A stretch of DNA of 5,147 nucleotides from an uncultured Pseudomonadales bacterium (lineage in GTDB: Bacteria > Pseudomonadota > Gammaproteobacteria > Pseudomonadales > Cellvibrionaceae). Position numbers and translations under genes: made by a program. The notes beneath the pieces were generated by a model that was not told the origin of the DNA, searched no databases, and worked only from the letters and a program-made list of their open reading frames with translations. The DNA is taken from positions 1 through 5,147 of the forward strand of contig CALIUX010000160.1 of the NCBI GenBank assembly GCA_938048505.1, written 5' to 3'. Every line of letters begins with the position of its first letter. The first letter of the stretch is position 1. This document shows, in pieces, positions 1 through 5,147 of this stretch.

Positions 1-33
1 ACTTAATCTGATTAAAATGGCACTTAACGACAT
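1..33 (-). CDS. Probable 5' start of an unidentified gene, cut by the left window edge
   Basis: An ATG (complement of 31-33) opens a frame that stays open for the 11 codons available (MSLSAILIRLS) before the window ends. It is preceded on the minus strand by GAGGTGA, a close match to the anti-Shine-Dalgarno complement, with six bases between GAGG and the ATG. It lies downstream of the sppA terminator on the same strand, where a new transcription unit would be expected. The fragment is too short to assign a family. The call rests only on the ribosome binding site, the start codon and the position, and it could be a chance ORF. Confidence 0.42.
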   Translation of the reverse strand, partial: MSLSAILIRLS

Positions 34-216
34 TTTTCACCTCAATTTCACGTACATTATGGCGCATAGTGATCATTGGGATTGTCTAATTGCGTTATGT
101 TGGTGCGTATGTTTTGCTTAAGTTTCCAAAAATAGAAATGAAATGAAAAGGACATTCTTTTTTATTGACTGACTGATAGTGCTTTTTGATTGAATACTTT
201 AACTTTAGAAGGAGGC
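34..216. other. Non-coding spacer between the sppA terminator and the left-edge gene
   Basis: This AT-rich stretch has no ORF of note on either strand. It should contain the promoter of the minus-strand gene starting at 33, but I could not find a -35/-10 pair with acceptable spacing. A TTGACT hexamer at 165-170 on the plus strand looks like a -35 box, but nothing resembling a -10 box lies 16-18 bases downstream. A short GACT-GACT-GATA run at 167-178 is the only repeat noticed. Confidence 0.5.
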
Positions 217-243
217 TTTAAAAAATGGGCGAGTCCTTTCGCC
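217..243 (-). terminator. Rho-independent terminator of the sppA operon
   Basis: Read on the minus strand, a perfect 5-bp GC-rich stem GGCGA/TCGCC (bases 243-239 and 232-228) encloses a 6-nt loop AAGGAC. It is followed after CA by a run of six T. It lies about 85 bp past the sppA stop codon, in the right orientation to end that transcript. The stem is short for an intrinsic terminator, so its efficiency may be moderate. On the plus strand the hairpin is not followed by a T run, so it would act for leftward transcription only. Confidence 0.6.
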
Positions 244-281
244 TGTCTTATTGCGAGCTCACGATTAAATATAACGTGTGA
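225..281 (+). CDS. Possible 18-residue micro-ORF with a consensus ribosome binding site
   Basis: AAGGAGG at 209-215 is a full match to the core Shine-Dalgarno, and nine bases separate it from ATG at 225. The frame reads MGESFRLSYCELTIKYNV and then TGA at 279-281. It is the only plus-strand translation signal in the spacer left of sppA. The ORF overlaps the hairpin at 228-243, whose loop contains TCCTT, complementary to part of the Shine-Dalgarno. No promoter could be recognised and the peptide resembles nothing I know. It may be a small protein or leader peptide, or AAGGAGG may be a chance occurrence next to a terminator. Confidence 0.25.
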   Translation: MGESFRLSYCELTIKYNV

Positions 282-327
282 AATTTACTGCATGTCATCA
301 TGAAAACGTATGATAAGCGGTGTTGGC

Positions 328-2196
328 TTACTCTATAATTTTGCAATCCGTGCAGAGCGCATAAATATCAGGGTTTGAGCTGTTATTCATTTGTTCTTTA
401 AGCACTCTAACCATGGGTTCTTTATCAAGGAGAGACTGTGCGCTGGCAAAAAATGAAAAACCGCTTGATTTTGTCCAAAACGATTTGGGTAAAATTGAGT
501 TCGCGCCCATCATAAGGCTTCTCATTATTTGCTCTGCAGGAGATAGGTCTTTTTCTATACGTATGACAGCAGGATCATCTATTTTTGCGTAAGCAGCGAG
601 TGCTTGAATAGCGTCTTGCAAGCTGCCGAGCTCATCTACTAGATTAATGCCTATCGCTTGTGTTCCAAGCCATACTCGACCTTCTGCTACCTTTTTGATC
701 TCGTCTACAGTGGTTTTTCTGCTGTCAGCACTTAGTTTTAAAAATTTACGATAGATAGAATCTACGCTTGTTTGAAAAACTGCCTGAGATTGTGGCGTCA
801 TTTTGCGCTCTAATCGAAAAAGCCCTGCCACATCACTTGTAGCAAAACCATCATTATTTACACCAATTTTATCCAGTGTTTGCTCAAAGGTAGGGATAAT
901 ACTAAAGACACCAATAGAGCCAGTAATGGTTGATTGAGTGGCCCAGATTTGATCTGCAGCCGTTGCCAGCCAATAGCCTCCAGACGCTGCCACACTGCCC
1001 ATAGAAATAAAGACAGGTTTGCCGCTATCGCGAGTTGCTTCAATTTCTTGACGAATCACTTCTGATGCAAAGGCACTGCCGCCACCACTGTCTACGCGGA
1101 TCATCAACGCTTTTATTGCCGAATTGTCGCGCGCTTTACGAATAAGGTGTGAGAGGCTGTCTCCGCCAATTGTACCGGCGGGTTGATCACCATCCATAAT
1201 ATTGCCCGCTGCGACAATCAAACCAATATTTCCTTTTGCCTGTAAGCCTTTTATAGCGAGCTCCTGCTGGTAATCAAATTGTGAAATGTAGTGAAACATT
1301 TGAGTATTGTCTTTGGCGTAACCAAACTGCCTACCCAGTGTATGAATAAGCGTTTGTTTTGAGCCAATGCTATCAACGAGTTGATAATCAAGTGCCAGCG
1401 CTGCGACGTCACCGTCATGTTTGGCCATAAGCGTACCAATGTTGGTGACATATTGGCTTATAGAACCTTCGTCTAATCCTCTGCGTTGCTCAATGCTATT
1501 GGAATAGCTAGCCCAAAGTGCCGTGATCCACTCTTGATTGTGCTCGCGCGATGCTGCAGACATGTCTGTGCGGATATAGGGTTCAACAAAGTCTTTAAAT
1601 GTCCCAGATCGAAAAACATTTACATTGATGCCCAGCTTATCAATCAAGGTTTTAAAGTAATTGCGGTATAGGCCAAACCCCGTGATGGCCACATTTCCCA
1701 TATCGTGCATATGAATGGTGTTGGCGTAGGATGCGAGTAAGTATTGTTGTTGATCGTAACTATCGCTGTAAGCAATAACGGGTTTGCCCGTATTTTTAAA
1801 ATGCGTAATGGCTTGACCCACTTCCTCAATTTTACTGATGCCGCCGCCCATTAGGTCATTCAAATTTAAAATAATACCCGTTACACGATCATCCACACTG
1901 GCATGATGAATGGTGTCGATTAAGTCGATGGTGAGCGTTTCATTTGGTTTATTGTTACCCGTAAGCGCATTTAACGGCGCCTCATAAGAGAGTTGGTCAA
2001 CCAGTCTGCCGGAGGGTGCGAGCAGAAGAGGCCCAGAACCGCTAACAGGTTTAGGCGCAGATTTCATAATAGCGGAAACAATGACAACTAAAAAAATGAG
2101 AAAAAGAATATTGAGAACAGCAATGCGAAGCCAGGTAATACTGCCCCAGAAAAATCGCCATATACGGATTAAGAAATTGGGTTTAGCCTGAGACAT
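328..2196 (-). CDS. sppA: Signal peptide peptidase SppA, 67-kDa type (protease IV)
   Basis: This is a membrane-anchored serine protease (family S49) that degrades cleaved signal peptides in the inner membrane, with its active site on the periplasmic side. The 622 residues match the long E. coli-type SppA (about 618). An N-terminal basic/aromatic segment is followed by one membrane helix at about 25-44. Two tandem ClpP/crotonase-like domains follow, at about 55-300 and 320-545. The Ser/Lys dyad is split between them: Lys201 in GTFKDFVEPY and Ser405 in MGSVAASGGYW. These correspond to Lys209 and Ser409 of the E. coli enzyme, so the protein should be active. The C-terminus carries a CTDC pair (Cys615, Cys618). 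The start is supported by AAGGA seven bases upstream. It is the last gene of the arsC-wrbA-sppA group, 63 bp after wrbA, and is followed by a terminator hairpin at 217-243. No frameshift or missing motif was seen. Confidence 0.97.
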   Translation of the reverse strand: MSQAKPNFLIRIWRFFWGSITWLRIAVLNILFLIFLVVIVSAIMKSAPKPVSGSGPLLLAPSGRLVDQLSYEAPLNALTGNNKPNETLTIDLIDTIHHASVDDRVTGIILNLNDLMGGGISKIEEVGQAITHFKNTGKPVIAYSDSYDQQQYLLASYANTIHMHDMGNVAITGFGLYRNYFKTLIDKLGINVNVFRSGTFKDFVEPYIRTDMSAASREHNQEWITALWASYSNSIEQRRGLDEGSISQYVTNIGTLMAKHDGDVAALALDYQLVDSIGSKQTLIHTLGRQFGYAKDNTQMFHYISQFDYQQELAIKGLQAKGNIGLIVAAGNIMDGDQPAGTIGGDSLSHLIRKARDNSAIKALMIRVDSGGGSAFASEVIRQEIEATRDSGKPVFISMGSVAASGGYWLATAADQIWATQSTITGSIGVFSIIPTFEQTLDKIGVNNDGFATSDVAGLFRLERKMTPQSQAVFQTSVDSIYRKFLKLSADSRKTTVDEIKKVAEGRVWLGTQAIGINLVDELGSLQDAIQALAAYAKIDDPAVIRIEKDLSPAEQIMRSLMMGANSILPKSFWTKSSGFSFFASAQSLLDKEPMVRVLKEQMNNSSNPDIYALCTDCKIIE

Positions 2197-2259
2197 AGTG
2201 TGTCCTTATTAACACAGTCAAATAAATGAACGATAAGATAAAGGTGGGTAATCTACTGA

Positions 2260-2913
<654 letters not shown>

Positions 2914-2943
2914 TTACGTTTACCCTAGGATCTGCTTCGCCTT

Positions 2944-3294
2944 TTATTTTAATGTCAAAACATTCTCGGGTGGTCGGCCAATAACAGCATGATCACCAAC
3001 AACCCAAATGGGCCTTTCTATGAGCTTTGGGTGGCTGATCATAGCAGCCATAATGGCTTTATCACTGAGGCTGAGATCACTTAAGTTAAGTGCTTTATAG
3101 TCGCTCTCTTTTGTACGGAGCAGTTCTCGCGGTGTAATACCCAGCTTTTGAATGATCGCGGCAAGGGCTTCTATAGTCGGTGTATCTTCCAGATACTTGA
3201 TGATATTCACCTCAATACCTTGCGCTTCTAGCAGTGCTAAAGCTTGTCGCGATTTAGAGCAGCGTGGATTGTGGTAAAAAGCATTGTTAAGCAT
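2944..3294 (-). CDS. arsC: ArsC-family (YfgD-like) glutaredoxin-dependent reductase
   Basis: This 116-residue thioredoxin-fold protein belongs to the glutathione/glutaredoxin-coupled arsenate reductase family. The catalytic loop HNPRCSKSR holds Cys12, the only cysteine in the protein. That fits a mechanism that forms a mixed disulfide with glutathione and is resolved by glutaredoxin. Arg60, Arg94 and Arg107 fall at the same positions as the oxyanion-binding arginines of plasmid R773 ArsC. The length and the ERPI and IGRPPE motifs resemble the shorter chromosomal E. coli YfgD (about 119 residues) rather than R773 ArsC (141). The ATG has AGGAG eight bases upstream, the best ribosome binding site of the operon. 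It is the first of three co-directional genes and is divergent from yihY. No arsR, arsB or acr3 is present, so its physiological substrate may not be arsenate; the symbol denotes the family only. Confidence 0.93.
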   Translation of the reverse strand: MLNNAFYHNPRCSKSRQALALLEAQGIEVNIIKYLEDTPTIEALAAIIQKLGITPRELLRTKESDYKALNLSDLSLSDKAIMAAMISHPKLIERPIWVVGDHAVIGRPPENVLTLK

Positions 3295-3323
3295 AAATGA
3301 TACTCCTGGTTGTAATGCTTGTA

Positions 3324-3351
3324 GTCGTAGCGCTTACTGATTACCTATCAA
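3324..3351 (-). promoter_or_regulatory. Candidate sigma-70 promoter of the arsC-wrbA-sppA operon
   Basis: On the minus strand TTGATA (complement of 3346-3351, five of six matches to the -35 consensus) is followed after 16 bases by TACGAC (complement of 3324-3329), a poor -10 box. Transcription would start about 20 bases before the arsC ATG, leaving room for the AGGAG ribosome binding site. The -35 box lies inside the dyad at 3342-3356. The weak -10 keeps confidence low. Confidence 0.2.
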
Positions 3352-3356
3352 AGGTA
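3342..3356. promoter_or_regulatory. Short dyad in the divergent promoter region, possible operator
   Basis: TACCT-ATCAA-AGGTA is a perfect 5-bp inverted repeat with a 5-base centre. It lies about 50 bp upstream of the arsC start and overlaps the candidate -35 hexamer on the minus strand. Its size and position would suit a dimeric regulator, but arms of only 5 bp occur often by chance and no regulator gene is in the window. Confidence 0.2.
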
Positions 3357-3449
3357 TATTGAGTAGCCATGGTGCATTTTAGCGCATTTTTTACGTCTAT
3401 TCGGCATAAGGTAGGTTGTATTCAGTGACTATCATCTTCTTTTTAACGC

Positions 3450-3479
3450 TTGTTTGAGCTGACTAGCGTATTATTTAAT
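3450..3479 (+). promoter_or_regulatory. Candidate promoter for yihY
   Basis: TTGTTT at 3450-3455 and TTTAAT at 3474-3479 are separated by 18 bases. The second hexamer differs from TATAAT at one position, while the first matches only the TTG of the -35 consensus. This would give a leader of about 35-40 bases before the GTG at 3524. An AT-rich TATTATTTAAT run makes the exact -10 register uncertain. Confidence 0.25.
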
Positions 3480-3523
3480 GATCTATTGAAAGCGTTCTGT
3501 TAAGAGTGTGTGGAGTAATTGGC

Positions 3524-4780
3524 GTGAAGCAAGTTAGAGCGAGTTTGACCAAAGAGAAATGGGTGGACTTGGGTATAGGCATCAAAATCTTTCTGGTCAG
3601 CTTAGTACGGGATTTTAAGGCGGCTGGTTGCCAAAAAAGCGCTGCTGCCCTCACTTACATGACGCTGTTTGCGTTGGTGCCTATGTTGACGGTTTTTTAT
3701 GCCGTTTTTTCTGTTGTGCCAGCGTTCAATGGTGTTGCGGAGCAATTTCAGAATACACTTTTTTCAAACTTGGTTCCCGAGTCTAGCGGTTCTGTTAAAA
3801 CCTATCTTGAAAGCTTTTCGAGTCAGGCGCGTAACCTCACCTTACCCGGCGTGGGCATGTTATTTGTTACCGCATTCTTAATGTTGGCGAATATTGAAAA
3901 GAGCTTCAATACCATTTGGGGGGTTAAGCAAGCCCGAAGTGGATTGCTCAAATATCTGCGTTACTGGGCGGTCTTGAGTATCGGGCCAATCATGCTGGGC
4001 ATTACGCTTGCGATGAGTACATATGTGCTATCCCTTAAGCTCGTGTTTAATGCTTATGACCCTATTGGGCTAGTGCCATTACTCTTTAAATTACTGCCCA
4101 TCGTCATCATGACGTTTGTCTTTACGCTATTGTTTGCAACGGTCCCCAATTGCCGTGTGCCCGTTAAATACGCACTAGTGGGTGGCCTTGTCACGGCGAT
4201 TTGCTTTGAAATGGTGAAAAGCTTGTTTGGTCGAGTTGTGGCGAACAGTAGCTTTGAATTGATCTATGGTGCATTTGCTGTTGTTCCGCTATTTTTAATC
4301 TGGATTAACCTACTCTGGACCATTGTTCTGTCTGGCGCCATTTTGGTTCGTACGCTGGCTGAGCGTAACTATGTGCATGTTCGCGGCCGTAAAACGGATT
4401 TTGCACAAGCCATCGAATGCTTAGCGTTGTTTTACCGCCATCACCAACAAGGGCGAGTCGTGAGTGACAGGCATTGCTACCGTTTAGGGATTGGCGTTGT
4501 GCACTGGCAAAGGTTGCGCGAATCATTATTGAGTGGACGTTGGATTGTAGAAACTAACGGCGGTGATTATGCTCTATGCCGCAGTTTCTCTAATTTAACG
4601 CTTTGGGACTTGGCCGAACTATTGGATGTTCGCTTAGCTGACCTTGTGAAGGCTTTGCCGCATCCAGTACAAGAACCGTGGGCTAAACGATTCTTGGCTA
4701 TAAGGGCATCTGTTGCTCAAGATGCAAAAGGCCATATGGGCATTACGCTTGAAGAGCTGATGGAAACAAAAGCGGAATGA
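3524..4780 (+). CDS. yihY: YihY/BrkB-family inner membrane protein with a C-terminal cytoplasmic extension
   Basis: This is a polytopic inner-membrane protein of the YihY (UPF0761, BrkB-like) family, whose biochemical role is not established. Older annotation as ribonuclease BN ('rbn') is wrong, because RNase BN is the elaC product. The GTG at 3524 is preferred over an in-frame GTG at 3506 because GGAG at 3512-3515 lies eight bases before it; this gives 418 residues. A family-typical N-terminal segment KSAAALTYMTLFALVPM starts at about 38 and leads the first of about six hydrophobic helices (roughly 42-66, 107-123, 148-174, 182-207, 216-236, 248-276). The IEKSFNTIWG motif at 124-133 and FELIYGAFAVVPLFLIWI near 244-261 are family hallmarks. 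Residues from about 290 to 418 are hydrophilic and look like a winged-helix-type domain, absent from the 290-residue E. coli YihY. The gene is divergent from the arsC operon and converges on polB. Confidence 0.92.
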   Translation: MKQVRASLTKEKWVDLGIGIKIFLVSLVRDFKAAGCQKSAAALTYMTLFALVPMLTVFYAVFSVVPAFNGVAEQFQNTLFSNLVPESSGSVKTYLESFSSQARNLTLPGVGMLFVTAFLMLANIEKSFNTIWGVKQARSGLLKYLRYWAVLSIGPIMLGITLAMSTYVLSLKLVFNAYDPIGLVPLLFKLLPIVIMTFVFTLLFATVPNCRVPVKYALVGGLVTAICFEMVKSLFGRVVANSSFELIYGAFAVVPLFLIWINLLWTIVLSGAILVRTLAERNYVHVRGRKTDFAQAIECLALFYRHHQQGRVVSDRHCYRLGIGVVHWQRLRESLLSGRWIVETNGGDYALCRSFSNLTLWDLAELLDVRLADLVKALPHPVQEPWAKRFLAIRASVAQDAKGHMGITLEELMETKAE

Positions 4781-4788
4781 ATCCAAAG

Positions 4789-4860
4789 CTATACTCTAAT
4801 GAATCTATGCTCTAAAAACTATATATTAATAAAACTATGCCCTCAAAAGCTATGCGATAA
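4789..4860. repeat. Five degenerate direct repeats in the yihY-polB convergent spacer
   Basis: Five units beginning CTAT start at 4789, 4805, 4819, 4835 and 4850, giving spacings of 16, 14, 16 and 15 bases. They read CTATACTCTAA, CTATGCTCTAA, CTATATATTAA, CTATGCCCTCA and CTATGCGATAA, each followed by an A-rich linker. The best-conserved core is CTATGC. The array fills almost the whole gap between the two stop codons and contains no clear GC-rich hairpin with a T tract, so neither convergent gene has an obvious intrinsic terminator here. It may be a decayed short tandem duplication or a protein-binding array. Confidence 0.55.
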
Positions 4861-4866
4861 AGAACG

Positions 4867-5147
4867 TCAAAATAAATCCAGCTGTTGGCTAATAATTTCG
4901 TCAAAATCCAAATCAATAAACTGCAAGATGCTATTTGCAATGGGCTTAAGTTGGCGCTGAACGTAGAGGTCATAGTCAATGCGGCCTGAGTGTGGATACT
5001 CTTCATTACTGTATTCTGGGCCGTTGGTTGTGAGGTAGTAGGTAATCCAGTCGCCTTTTTTGAAGGTAATACCATATTGCCGCTCTGCTTTTAGAGCAGC
5101 TTGCGCATGTGGTGGGGTATTTTTTTTGTATTGATGCAGGTCTTGCC
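4867..5147 (-). CDS. polB: DNA polymerase II (family B), C-terminal part, cut by the right window edge
   Basis: A minus-strand frame with no start codon in the window runs from the right edge to TGA at 4867-4869, giving the last 92 residues plus two bases of the next codon. It aligns by eye with the end of E. coli Pol II, a SOS-regulated B-family polymerase with proofreading used in translesion synthesis and replication restart. Shared features are NTPPHAQAALKAE (compare NVPPHVRAARLAD), TTNGPE, YDLYVQRQLKPIANSIL and a C-terminal QLDLF (E. coli QLGLF). QLDLF is a beta sliding-clamp-binding motif, placed exactly at the C-terminus as in E. coli. The palm and exonuclease motifs lie outside the window, so activity cannot be judged. 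The stop is 86 bp from the yihY stop, with the two genes convergent. The E. coli sequences are recalled from memory. Confidence 0.92.
   Translation of the reverse strand, partial: QDLHQYKKNTPPHAQAALKAERQYGITFKKGDWITYYLTTNGPEYSNEEYPHSGRIDYDLYVQRQLKPIANSILQFIDLDFDEIISQQLDLF

Noticed and set aside
145..239. AAAGGAC (147-153) and GTCCTTT (233-239) as a long-range inverted repeat
   Set aside because: Seven base pairs over an 80-base gap is expected by chance in AT-rich sequence, and the right arm is already used by the local terminator hairpin.
297..314. ATCAT/ATGAT inverted repeat between the sppA stop and the terminator
   Set aside because: The stem is only 5 bp and AT-rich with no T tract on either strand, so it is not a credible terminator.
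2944..3294. Arsenic-resistance operon
   Set aside because: Only a short YfgD-like ArsC-family gene is present. No arsR, arsB, acr3 or arsH lies in the window, and its neighbours are wrbA and sppA.
4305..4526. Minus-strand 73-residue ORF inside yihY
   Set aside because: Antisense to a strongly supported coding region; the sequence is low in any recognisable pattern and has no ribosome binding site context.
3524..4780. Ribonuclease BN (rbn)
   Set aside because: The old name for YihY-family genes is a misassignment; RNase BN activity belongs to the elaC product, and this protein is a multi-pass membrane protein with no nuclease motif.
4812..5075. Minus-strand 87-residue ORF in the right-hand region
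   Set aside because: It is a different frame over the polB C-terminus. The frame ending at 4867 matches DNA polymerase II clearly, and this ORF shows no family resemblance and runs through the repeat spacer.

Overview
The window looks like ordinary chromosome from a mid-to-low GC gammaproteobacterium. Protein similarity recalled from memory points to the Pseudomonas/Cellvibrio/marine side of the class: the WrbA resembles the Pseudomonas type more than E. coli WrbA, and YihY is the long form with a C-terminal extension. This placement is inference, since no rRNA or tRNA is present. I see no transposase, phage gene, CRISPR array or other sign of an accessory island, and no undescribed multi-gene system.

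Layout from left to right. At 1-33 there is a probable start of a minus-strand gene running off the left edge, supported by a good ribosome binding site but only 11 codons long. The non-coding stretch 34-327 holds a likely rho-independent terminator for the minus strand (217-243). A plus-strand 18-codon micro-ORF with a consensus Shine-Dalgarno (225-281) overlaps that terminator. Three minus-strand genes then lie in the order of transcription arsC-like (2944-3294), wrbA (2260-2862) and sppA (328-2196). Their gaps are 81 and 63 bp with no visible terminator, so they probably form one operon ending at the 217-243 hairpin. A 229-bp divergent region (3295-3523) separates this operon from yihY, which runs rightwards (3524-4780 with the preferred GTG start). 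Between yihY and the next gene lies an AT-rich convergent spacer with five degenerate copies of a CTAT-based repeat spaced 14-16 nt apart. The window ends in the last 92 codons of polB, DNA polymerase II, on the minus strand (4867-5147). This fragment has no start codon in the window and closes with a QLDLF sliding-clamp-binding motif.

Functionally, the three-gene operon joins a glutaredoxin-dependent ArsC/YfgD-type reductase, a WrbA-type FMN quinone reductase and the membrane-bound signal peptide peptidase SppA. A redox or envelope-stress theme is possible but inferred. I recall that arsC-like, wrbA and a yihY/'rbn' gene are neighbours in Pseudomonas too, so the cluster appears conserved; the addition of sppA may be lineage specific. 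The lack of arsR, arsB or acr3 argues against a dedicated arsenic-resistance operon. polB is transcribed towards yihY and is probably an independent unit.
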